Positions 6,118 through 12,805 of a stretch of DNA of 12,805 nucleotides are shown here, piece after piece. Positions within the stretch are counted from its first letter, which is position 1, and every line of letters begins with the position of its first letter. The notes under the pieces are model-generated. The model was not told the origin of the DNA. It ran no database searches and was given only the letters and a program-made list of their open reading frames with translations. Made by a program: the position numbers and the translations under genes. The DNA comes from PWQG01 sp041685555 (GTDB lineage Bacteria; Pseudomonadota; Gammaproteobacteria; Pseudomonadales; Pseudohongiellaceae), in contig JAWLFN010000057.1 in assembly GCA_041685555.1 (NCBI GenBank), positions 1 to 12,805 on the forward strand. The letters run 5' to 3'.

Positions 6118-9100
6118 ATGACGCGACCATTTGTCCATCTGCGACTGCACAGTGAGTACTCTGTAGTCGATGGTCTGGTCAGAATCCGGCCATTGATCGA
6201 TGCTGTTCAGCAGAAGGGCATGGCTGCCGTGGCGCTGACCGATCAGACCAACCTGTTCGGGTTGATCAAGTTCTATACGGCGGCCCTGGACGCCGGGATC
6301 AAGCCGTTGTGTGGCTGCGATGTGCTGTTGGAGGACCCGGATAATCCGGGCCGACACACGGCAATGACACTACTGGTCCAGAACGGTGATGGATATCGCA
6401 ATCTCACCGAGTTGATCTCGAGAGCCTACACCGAGAAGATCGGACACGGCGTGCCTCTGGTGCGTGCCGAGTGGATTGAGGCAGCTACCGGGGGGTTGAT
6501 TGCGTTGTCAGGCGCACTGGAGGGAGAGATCGGTCGCGCCCTGTCAGCAGGAGACTCCGCCGAGGCGGGGCGTCGCCTGCGGCGATGGATGGACTGCTTC
6601 CCGGGGCGCTTCTACATCGAGGTCCAGCGCTGTGGTCGACCCGGTGAAGAACAGTATCTGCAATCCGCCGTGCAGCTGGCCAGCGATCACCAGTGTCCCG
6701 TGGTGGCAACCAATGATGTGCGTTTTATGGAAGAACAGGACTTCGAGGCACACGAGGTGCGCGTCTGCATTCATGAGCGGCGTACGCTGGATGACCCCCG
6801 CCGCCCGAGACACCATGCGCCGGGCCAGTATCTGCGATCTCCGGAAGAAATGGAGGCGCTGTTCAGCGACCTCCCCGAAGCGCTCGACAATACCGTGGAG
6901 ATCGCACGTCGCTGCACGCTGGAGTTGTCCCTGGGAAAGCCTTGTCTGCCGAACTATCCAGTCCCGCGGGGCATGAGCACGGAAGAGTTTCTTGCCCGAA
7001 TCTCTCGCGAAGGGCTGGAGGAAAGGCTGCGGAACGAGGCCGAGGCGCGGGGTGCATCGCTGGATAGCGAGTTTGCCGATGCCTATTATCGTCGACTGGA
7101 GTTCGAACTGGATGTCATCAATCAGATGGGATTCCCGGGTTACTTCCTTATCGTCATGGAGTTCATCCAGTGGGCCAAGGACAACGGGATTCCGGTGGGT
7201 CCGGGGCGTGGGTCCGGGGCCGGCTCCATTGTCGCCTGGGCATTGCGTATCACTGACCTGGATCCACTGAAATATGATCTGCTTTTTGAACGTTTCCTGA
7301 ATCCCGAGCGGGTGTCGATGCCTGACTTTGACGTGGATTTCTGTATGGACGGCCGTGACCGGGTAATCCAGCACGTAGCCGAATTGTATGGCAAGGATGC
7401 GGTGTCACAGATCATTACGTTCGGCACCATGGCGGCGAAGGCAGTGGTCCGGGACGTGGCTCGTGTGCAGGGAAAATCCTACGGACTGGCCGACAAACTC
7501 TCCAAGTTGATTCCGTTCGAGCCAGGAATGACGCTTGAGAAGGCGTTGGAGCAGGAGCCTCAGTTGGGCGAATTCATCAATGGAGATGAAGACGCACAGG
7601 AAATCATGGAGATGGCGCGCAAGCTGGAGGGAATCACCCGTAACGTCGGGAAGCATGCTGGCGGGGTGGTGATCGCGCCGACCAGGCTGACCGATTTCTC
7701 TCCGTTGTATTGTGATGATGATGGCGAGAGTCTGGTCACACAGTTCGACAAGAATGATGTGGAGACCGCCGGCCTGGTCAAATTTGATTTTCTTGGGCTG
7801 CGTACGCTCACAATCATTGACTGGGCGGTCAACATGATCAACGACGCCCGCGCTCGCAAGGTGATCGATGCCGACCACGAGCTGGACATCAATACCATTG
7901 ATCTGCAGGACAGCGCGGTATACGGGCTGTTGCAGCGCGCCGAGACCACGGCCGTGTTCCAGCTCGAGTCCCGTGGCATGAAGGAACTGATACGCCGACT
8001 GTTGCCGAACAGCTTCGAGGACATCATCGCTCTGGTGGCTCTGTTCCGTCCCGGTCCATTGCAGTCCGGTATGGTGGATGATTTCATCAATCGCAAGCAT
8101 GGCCGGGCACAGGTCAACTATCCTCATCCTGATCTCGAGCCGGTGTTGTCGAATACCTATGGCGTGATCCTCTACCAGGAGCAGGTCATGCAGATCGCCC
8201 AGGTGCTGGCGAACTACAGTCTGGGCGGCGCGGACATGTTGCGGCGGGCGATGGGCAAAAAAAAGCAGGAGGAGATGGACCGTCAGCGGGAAATTTTTCT
8301 GGCCGGAGCGCGGGACCGTGGACTGGAACCGGAGCTGGCCGGGTACATTTTCGACCTGATGGAAAAATTCGCCGGCTATGGCTTCAACAAGTCGCATTCG
8401 GCCGCCTATGCACTGGTCTCCTATCAGACGGCGTGGCTGAAAACCCATTACCCGGCCTATTACATGGCGGCGGTACTTTCGGCGGACATGCAACAGACCG
8501 ACAAGGTGGTCACGTTGATCGAGGAGTGCCGGCAGATGGGGTTGCCGATCGTTCCGCCGGACGTAAACATGGGCGCCTACAATTTTACGGTCAATGACCG
8601 CGGCGAGATCGTGTACGGGCTGGGGGCCATCAAAGGGCTTGGCGAGGGGCCCATCAACAACATTACCGAAGCGCGCCGCTCCGGTGGCCTGTTCGATTCC
8701 CTGCTGGTCTTCTGTCAACGGGTCGACCTGCGAACGGTGAACAAACGTGCCATGGAAGCGCTGGTGCGGGCGGGTGCGTTGGACAGCCTGGCGGAGGGTG
8801 ATGTCGACGCGAGTCGCGCCGTGCTGATGGCGGATCTGACCGATACCATCCAGGCGGCCGAACAGACCAGTCGGAATCAGGCAGCTGGTGTCGTGGATCT
8901 GTTCGGAGACATTGCACCGCCACCGAGTGATCAGGCCGGTTCGCGGTTGAAAACACGTCCATGGACGCAGCGGCAACGCCTGGCGGCGGAAAAGGAAACC
9001 CTGGGCCTGTATCTGAGTGGTCATCCGGTCGACGAGTATCGTGAGGAACTGGGGGCCATGACCCGTGACCGGCTTTCCGCTCTCAGGCCCACCAAGGGAA

Positions 9101-9696
9101 GGCAGACCGTGGCGGGGCTGGTGGTCGCGGTCCGGACGATGCGTAGCCAGAAAGGGGACATGCTGGCCTTTGTGACCCTGGATGACCGTAGTGGCCGTCT
9201 GGAAGTATCTCTGCCACCCCGCGTCTATGAGCGATACCGGGAGCAGTTGCACACCGATACCATACTGGTGATCGATTGTCAGGTATCGGTCGATGACTAC
9301 AGCGGTGGCCTGAGAGGACGGGCCGAGCACGTCTACAGTCTGCAGGAAGCGAGGCAACGTCATGCCCGGCACTTGCTGGTGAAGACCGGTGCGGTCGGCG
9401 AGCGCTTCGTTGAACAGTTTGCGCGCTTGCTTGAACCGTACCGTTGTGCCGTAGCCGTGCCGGGCGAGGACGGGACTGAGGTGACGCAGTCAGAGCCGCT
9501 CGCCAGTCCGGTGCAGAAACAGCCTGATGAGGCACCAATGCAAGGCTGCCCCGTGGTGGTTGAATGCATGGCCGGTACTGTGTCCGGTCGTCTGCGACTG
9601 GGGAACGACTGGGGCGTGGTGCTGGAAGAGGATCTGGTCCAGGAGTTGCGACAGTCGCCGGAAATCGAGCGGGTCGAGCTGGTGTACCGGGAGTGA
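6118..9696 (+). CDS. dnaE: DNA polymerase III alpha subunit
   Basis: DnaE is the replicative polymerase of the Pol III holoenzyme. The 1192 residues compare with 1160 in E. coli. In order: a PHP domain (about 1-280) beginning FVHLRLHSEYSVVDGL; palm, thumb and fingers (about 280-870) with PGRGSGAGS, the catalytic PDFDVDF (Asp403 and Asp405) and the third carboxylate Asp557 in VKFDFLGL; and NVGKHAGGVVI, ALFRPGPLQSGM and GYGFNKSHSAAYALVSYQT. A tandem HhH region with YGLGAIKGLGEGP follows at about 835-850. The clamp-binding segment is at 925-929 (VVDLF). An OB fold (about 995-1085, LDDRSGRLEV) leads to a C-terminal tau-binding domain ending near VELVYRE. An Asp/Glu/Pro/Gln-rich linker of about 28 residues (1116-1143) interrupts the C-terminal domain relative to E. 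coli. The internal clamp motif lacks the usual first Gln. Confidence 0.98.
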   Translation: MTRPFVHLRLHSEYSVVDGLVRIRPLIDAVQQKGMAAVALTDQTNLFGLIKFYTAALDAGIKPLCGCDVLLEDPDNPGRHTAMTLLVQNGDGYRNLTELISRAYTEKIGHGVPLVRAEWIEAATGGLIALSGALEGEIGRALSAGDSAEAGRRLRRWMDCFPGRFYIEVQRCGRPGEEQYLQSAVQLASDHQCPVVATNDVRFMEEQDFEAHEVRVCIHERRTLDDPRRPRHHAPGQYLRSPEEMEALFSDLPEALDNTVEIARRCTLELSLGKPCLPNYPVPRGMSTEEFLARISREGLEERLRNEAEARGASLDSEFADAYYRRLEFELDVINQMGFPGYFLIVMEFIQWAKDNGIPVGPGRGSGAGSIVAWALRITDLDPLKYDLLFERFLNPERVSMPDFDVDFCMDGRDRVIQHVAELYGKDAVSQIITFGTMAAKAVVRDVARVQGKSYGLADKLSKLIPFEPGMTLEKALEQEPQLGEFINGDEDAQEIMEMARKLEGITRNVGKHAGGVVIAPTRLTDFSPLYCDDDGESLVTQFDKNDVETAGLVKFDFLGLRTLTIIDWAVNMINDARARKVIDADHELDINTIDLQDSAVYGLLQRAETTAVFQLESRGMKELIRRLLPNSFEDIIALVALFRPGPLQSGMVDDFINRKHGRAQVNYPHPDLEPVLSNTYGVILYQEQVMQIAQVLANYSLGGADMLRRAMGKKKQEEMDRQREIFLAGARDRGLEPELAGYIFDLMEKFAGYGFNKSHSAAYALVSYQTAWLKTHYPAYYMAAVLSADMQQTDKVVTLIEECRQMGLPIVPPDVNMGAYNFTVNDRGEIVYGLGAIKGLGEGPINNITEARRSGGLFDSLLVFCQRVDLRTVNKRAMEALVRAGALDSLAEGDVDASRAVLMADLTDTIQAAEQTSRNQAAGVVDLFGDIAPPPSDQAGSRLKTRPWTQRQRLAAEKETLGLYLSGHPVDEYREELGAMTRDRLSALRPTKGRQTVAGLVVAVRTMRSQKGDMLAFVTLDDRSGRLEVSLPPRVYERYREQLHTDTILVIDCQVSVDDYSGGLRGRAEHVYSLQEARQRHARHLLVKTGAVGERFVEQFARLLEPYRCAVAVPGEDGTEVTQSEPLASPVQKQPDEAPMQGCPVVVECMAGTVSGRLRLGNDWGVVLEEDLVQELRQSPEIERVELVYRE

Positions 9697-9721
9697 AACG
9701 CCGTGATGGTTTTGATATGAT
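9693..9721 (+). promoter_or_regulatory. Probable extended -10 promoter for accA-tilS
   Basis: GTGAAA (9693-9698, 4 of 6 to the -35 consensus) is followed by 17 bases and TATGAT (9716-9721, 5 of 6 to the -10 consensus). TGA directly before the -10 provides the extended element. The -35 overlaps the dnaE stop codon. Transcription would start near 9728, giving a leader of about 30 bases with AAGG at 9745-9748 as the accA ribosome site. This is a motif match only. Confidence 0.55.
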
Positions 9722-9758
9722 TGGCCCCATCGATCCCAGTCCGTAAGGCTTTCGCAAC

Positions 9759-10712
9759 ATGAACCCCAACTACCTCGATTTCGAGCAACCCATCGCCGAC
9801 CTGGAAGTGAAAATCGGCGAGTTGCGTCATGTCAGTGACGACAATGACCTGAACATCAGTGACGAGATCCAGCGTCTACAGGAAAAGAGCACCAAGCTGA
9901 CCGAAAAAATCTACGGCAACCTCAGCTCCTGGCAGATCTCGCAGGTGGCGCGACATCCGTTGCGGCCTTATACAGCGGATTATATCGAGCACATATTCAC
10001 CGATTTCGATGAACTGCATGGTGATCGGCTGTTTGCCGACGACATGGCCCTGATCGGCGGAGTTGCCCGCCTGGATGACCGGCCGGTGGTGGTGATGGGA
10101 CATCAGAAAGGACGCGGCACCAAGGAAAAGGTCCGTCACAACTTTGGCATGCCCCGGCCGGAGGGCTATCGCAAGGCAAGGCGTCTGGTGAAACTGGCCG
10201 AACGCTTCCGGTTGCCGGTACTGACATTCATCGATACGCCCGGCGCCTATCCCGGCATTGATTCGGAGGAGCGCAACATCAACGAGGCCATCGCCGAGAA
10301 CATGGCCATGATGTCCAATGTAAGGACGCCGTTGATTGCCACCGTGACCGGTGAAGCCAATTCCGGCGGTGCCATCGCCATTGGTATTGCGGATCAGCTC
10401 AACATGCTGCAGTACTCCACTTATACCGTCATCACGCCGGAGGGATGCGCCACCATTCTCTGGAAGTCGTCGGAGCATGCGGCCGCGGCGGCCGAGGCGA
10501 TGGGAGTGACATCCAGTCGACTGGAGGAGCTGGGAATCGTGGACATGACCATACCTGAGCCTCTGGGTGGCGCGCACCGGGATGTCAAGGCAATGTCGGA
10601 CAACCTCCGCGAGGCGCTGGTGGAGCAGGTGGATCGATTGCAGGGTATGGACACGGACGAGTTGATCGCGCGTCGCTACCAACGGCTGATGAGCTATGGT
10701 CTGAGCAGCTGA
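9759..10712 (+). CDS. accA: Acetyl-CoA carboxylase carboxyltransferase subunit alpha
   Basis: AccA and AccD form the carboxyltransferase that moves CO2 from biotin-BCCP to acetyl-CoA, making malonyl-CoA for fatty acid synthesis. The 317 residues match the E. coli length (319). Conserved segments run throughout: NYLDFEQPIADLE at the start, WQISQVARHPLRPYTADYI, FDELHGDR, GHQKGRGTKEK, RNFGMP-like HNFGMPRPEGYRKA, FIDTPGAYPG, MLQYSTYTVITPEGCATILWKS, PEPLGGAHR, and the end RRYQRLMSYGL. The oxyanion glycine pair is kept (Gly203-Gly204, equivalent to E. coli Gly206-Gly207). The flanking motif reads GEANSGGA instead of GEGGSGGA, and the segment after AYPG reads IDSEERNIN instead of VGAEERGQS. The stop overlaps the tilS start (TGATG). 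Confidence 0.97.
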   Translation: MNPNYLDFEQPIADLEVKIGELRHVSDDNDLNISDEIQRLQEKSTKLTEKIYGNLSSWQISQVARHPLRPYTADYIEHIFTDFDELHGDRLFADDMALIGGVARLDDRPVVVMGHQKGRGTKEKVRHNFGMPRPEGYRKARRLVKLAERFRLPVLTFIDTPGAYPGIDSEERNINEAIAENMAMMSNVRTPLIATVTGEANSGGAIAIGIADQLNMLQYSTYTVITPEGCATILWKSSEHAAAAAEAMGVTSSRLEELGIVDMTIPEPLGGAHRDVKAMSDNLREALVEQVDRLQGMDTDELIARRYQRLMSYGLSS

Positions 10713-12163
10713 TGATGCCGCGTGGTCCGGAGCCCGTTCCGGACGGTACGGACCTGGTGTGCCGGTTACAGCATCGCCTGGAACAGATGCTGTCGGATTG
10801 TCCCGAAATCGACCGTTTCATCGTGGCGTTCAGCGGCGGGCTGGATTCCACGGTGCTGCTGCATGCCTGTGTCCTGCTCGGGCGTCTGCCCGGTTCCTGC
10901 CTGGCTGCCGTCCGTGGCCGACAACTGGAGGCCATTCACATAGATCATGGTCTTTCCCCCTGTTCATCGGACTGGAAGCGCCATTGTCAGCAGCAGTGCG
11001 ACGCTTTGTCGGTACCCTTGGTCATCCGAACCGTTCAGGTCGGTGACCACTCGCCACCGGACCGTGGTGGCAAAGTGCCCGAGGCCCGGGCAAGAAAGGC
11101 CCGGTACGAGGCGTTCGCCGAGCAACTTGGCAGCAAGGACGTGTTGTTGCAGGCCCATCACCAGGACGATCAGGCAGAAACCGTGCTGTTGCGGCTCATG
11201 CGAGGGGCGGGACCAGCCGGGTTGTCCGGTATGCCAGCGCAACGCCGGTTGGGGCAGGGACGACTGTTGCGCCCCTTTCTGGATGTGCCCGGAAGCCAAC
11301 TGGAGAAGCATGCTCGTGAGGCGGGTCTGTCCTGGATCGAGGACAACAGCAATCACGACCCGCGTATGGACCGCAATTTTGTGCGTCATCGTGTTGCGCC
11401 AGTGCTGGCCGAGCGGTGGCCGGCCTGGCGGAATGGAGTGTCTCTGACGGCCCGGCACAGTGCGGCGTCAGCCAGAATGGATGACGAACTGGCGTGTCAG
11501 GATCTCGTCCGCTTGCGAACCGGGGCGCTGCCGTTCATACCGGAAGACCGGTTGCTGAATGGTCGCGAACTGCTGAAACTGACCAATCATCGCCAATGGA
11601 ACGTATTGCGGTTCTGGATTCATGAGGCGACCGGAGTGCGGGTGGGCGAGGCCGTATTACGGAGAATCACTGGAGAGCTTCTTACGGCACGCGCGGATGC
11701 CCGCCCGGAAGTGCCGGTCGCCGGGTTCATGATGCGGCGTCATCGTCACTGCCTGTGCCTGAGTGCCCCGCTGCACCGGATTGATACGACGTGGTCGGGA
11801 TGCTGGAGGCCGCGGCGGGAGGGGGAGCAACTGATGCTGCCAGACAACGGCGTTCTGGTGGCGCGTCACGCGGCTGGGACAGGGCTGCCGGCGGGCTGCG
11901 TATATGGCATACGCTATCGGCGCCGTGGAGAGAAATGCGAAGTGCCTGGGCGTCCGCGGCGCGCGCTGGGCCGGTTGTTGCAGGAGTATTCCATTCCTGA
12001 CTGGTGGCGCGACCGGTTGCCGCTTGTCACAATTAATGACGATCCGGCATGGGTTCCGGTCATCGGGATCTGTTCAACGGCCACCAGTCCGACTGCCGGG
12101 ACGGGTTGGGATTTCGAGTGGCTTCCGCCCGGCATCTCGGCAGAATCTGATTGTGGGCACTAG
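10712..12163 (+). CDS. tilS: tRNA(Ile)-lysidine synthetase
   Basis: TilS uses ATP and lysine to convert C34 of the CAU-anticodon isoleucine tRNA to lysidine. This changes both its charging and its decoding from Met to Ile (AUA). The 483 residues exceed the E. coli enzyme (432) through a longer N-terminus and small insertions. The PP-loop SGGLDS is at 41-46 in IVAFSGGLDSTVLLHA. IHIDHGLS (75-82), the HHQDDQAETVLLRLMRGAGPAGLSGM segment (149-174), and LSWIEDNSNHDPRMDRNFVRHRV (206-228) match the family closely. A central substrate-binding region and the C-terminal TilS domain, with RRGEKCEVPGRPRRALGRLL-type sequence and WWRDRLPLV, follow. ATG 10712 overlaps the accA stop by one base; ATG 10715 is an alternative. 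It probably shares the accA transcript. Confidence 0.96.
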   Translation: MMPRGPEPVPDGTDLVCRLQHRLEQMLSDCPEIDRFIVAFSGGLDSTVLLHACVLLGRLPGSCLAAVRGRQLEAIHIDHGLSPCSSDWKRHCQQQCDALSVPLVIRTVQVGDHSPPDRGGKVPEARARKARYEAFAEQLGSKDVLLQAHHQDDQAETVLLRLMRGAGPAGLSGMPAQRRLGQGRLLRPFLDVPGSQLEKHAREAGLSWIEDNSNHDPRMDRNFVRHRVAPVLAERWPAWRNGVSLTARHSAASARMDDELACQDLVRLRTGALPFIPEDRLLNGRELLKLTNHRQWNVLRFWIHEATGVRVGEAVLRRITGELLTARADARPEVPVAGFMMRRHRHCLCLSAPLHRIDTTWSGCWRPRREGEQLMLPDNGVLVARHAAGTGLPAGCVYGIRYRRRGEKCEVPGRPRRALGRLLQEYSIPDWWRDRLPLVTINDDPAWVPVIGICSTATSPTAGTGWDFEWLPPGISAESDCGH

Positions 12164-12179
12164 GCCTTTCTGGTAGTCT
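12151..12179 (+). promoter_or_regulatory. Possible promoter for pyrG
   Basis: TTGTGG (12151-12156) and TAGTCT (12174-12179) are 17 bases apart, with TGG directly before the latter as an extended -10 element. The three most conserved -10 bases (T, A, final T) match, but both hexamers match only 3 of 6 overall. The element overlaps the tilS stop. The remaining gap to pyrG (about 12180-12268) shows no clear terminator or riboswitch. Confidence 0.35.
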
Positions 12180-12268
12180 GTAATCCCATCTAGGCAGTGC
12201 TTGTCCGGCCTGTTCCGATACCGACAACACACTCTTCGCAATCACCGAATTCTCTGGATGGGGCGTGA

Positions 12269-12805
12269 ATGACACGATATATTTTCATCACTGGCGGCGT
12301 GGTCTCTTCACTTGGCAAGGGTATCACTTCGGCTTCTCTGGCTGCCATTCTCGAGTCTCGTGGACTCAACGTCACCATGCTCAAACTCGATCCCTACATC
12401 AATGTGGATCCGGGTACCATGAGTCCGTTCCAGCATGGAGAGGTGTTTGTCACTGAGGATGGCGCCGAAACCGATCTCGACCTCGGTCACTACGAGCGTT
12501 TCATCCGCACCACCATGACGGCGAAGAATAACTTCACTACTGGCCGCGTGTATGAGGAGGTCATTCGCCGGGAGCGCCGTGGTGACTATCTTGGAGCGAC
12601 CATCCAGGTGATTCCCCATATCACTGACGAAATCAAGCGTCGTGTACTGGATGGTGCCGGTGATGCCGATGTCGCTCTGGTGGAGATCGGGGGCACGGTT
12701 GGCGATATCGAGTCATTGCCTTTCCTGGAGGCCGTGCGACAGTTGCGCGTCGAGCTCGGTTCCACCAGGGCCCTGTTCATGCATCTGACGCTGATTCCCT
12801 ATATA
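12269..12805 (+). CDS. pyrG: CTP synthase, N-terminal part (3' end outside window)
   Basis: The frame runs open from ATG 12269 to the window edge, giving 179 residues of the amidoligase domain of a protein normally about 540 residues long. CTP synthase aminates UTP to CTP with glutamine-derived ammonia. The visible part is nearly collinear with E. coli PyrG: YIFITGGVVSSLGKG with the P-loop lysine at residue 17, LKLDPYINVDPGTMSPFQHGEVFVTEDGAETDLDLGHYERF, NNFTTGRVYEEV, RRGDYLGATIQVIPHITDEIK, EIGGTVGDIESLPFLEA and FMHLTLIPYI. The glutaminase domain lies beyond the edge. GGGG (12260-12263) is the likely ribosome site, 5 bases before the ATG. The tilS-pyrG adjacency matches the Pseudomonas arrangement. 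Confidence 0.97.
   Translation, partial: MTRYIFITGGVVSSLGKGITSASLAAILESRGLNVTMLKLDPYINVDPGTMSPFQHGEVFVTEDGAETDLDLGHYERFIRTTMTAKNNFTTGRVYEEVIRRERRGDYLGATIQVIPHITDEIKRRVLDGAGDADVALVEIGGTVGDIESLPFLEAVRQLRVELGSTRALFMHLTLIPYI

Noticed and set aside
7405..9372. Long open frame on the minus strand opposite dnaE (655 codons)
   Set aside because: It lies wholly opposite a clearly conserved dnaE frame, its translation resembles no family I recognise, and such mirror frames are expected from codon bias in GC-rich genes. The same applies to minus-strand frames opposite bamA (511-1293) and lpxD/fabZ/lpxA (2947-4024).
1..12805. Mobile elements, CRISPR arrays, tRNA/rRNA genes, defence or novel gene systems
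   Set aside because: Reading both strands showed no transposase, integrase, direct-repeat array, tRNA cloverleaf or unfamiliar gene; coding space is filled by recognised core genes in a conserved order.

Overview
The window is a housekeeping chromosomal segment of a gammaproteobacterium, estimated by eye at about 58-60% G+C. All ten genes lie on the + strand and are tightly packed. The order is bamA (3' part) - skp - lpxD - fabZ - lpxA - lpxB - rnhB - dnaE - accA - tilS - pyrG (5' part). The run from bamA to accA is the classical envelope/DNA-replication cluster of gammaproteobacteria. Having tilS directly after accA and pyrG directly after tilS matches the Pseudomonas arrangement rather than the E. 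coli one, where ldcC and other genes separate accA from tilS and pyrG sits elsewhere. This suggests a relative of Pseudomonadales/Oceanospirillales. The genus cannot be named from the sequence alone.

Layout: positions 1-1290 encode most of the BamA outer-membrane beta-barrel. A 125-base gap (1291-1415) holds a good extended -10 promoter and a 5'-UTR hairpin that would drive skp and the lipid A genes. From 1416 to 6082 come skp, lpxD, fabZ, lpxA, lpxB and rnhB, with very short gaps or overlaps. The exception is the 54-base lpxD-fabZ gap, which holds a perfect 17-nt palindrome. dnaE (6118-9696) follows a strong ribosome binding site. accA appears to have its own extended -10 promoter overlapping the end of dnaE, and it is translationally coupled to tilS (TGATG overlap). 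pyrG starts after a 105-base gap with a weaker promoter-like sequence.

The genes act together in envelope growth. BamA inserts outer-membrane proteins delivered by Skp. LpxA, LpxD and LpxB perform the acylation and disaccharide-forming steps of lipid A synthesis. FabZ and AccA feed fatty acid synthesis, competing with LpxA/LpxD for 3-hydroxyacyl-ACP. RnhB and DnaE serve genome replication, TilS tRNA decoding, and PyrG CTP supply.

I found no mobile element, CRISPR array, RNA gene, defence system or novel multi-gene system. The points worth a second look are local: enlarged BamA extracellular loops with a relocated cysteine pair, a strongly acidic Skp, residue substitutions in LpxA and AccA, and small regulatory-looking structures in the gaps.
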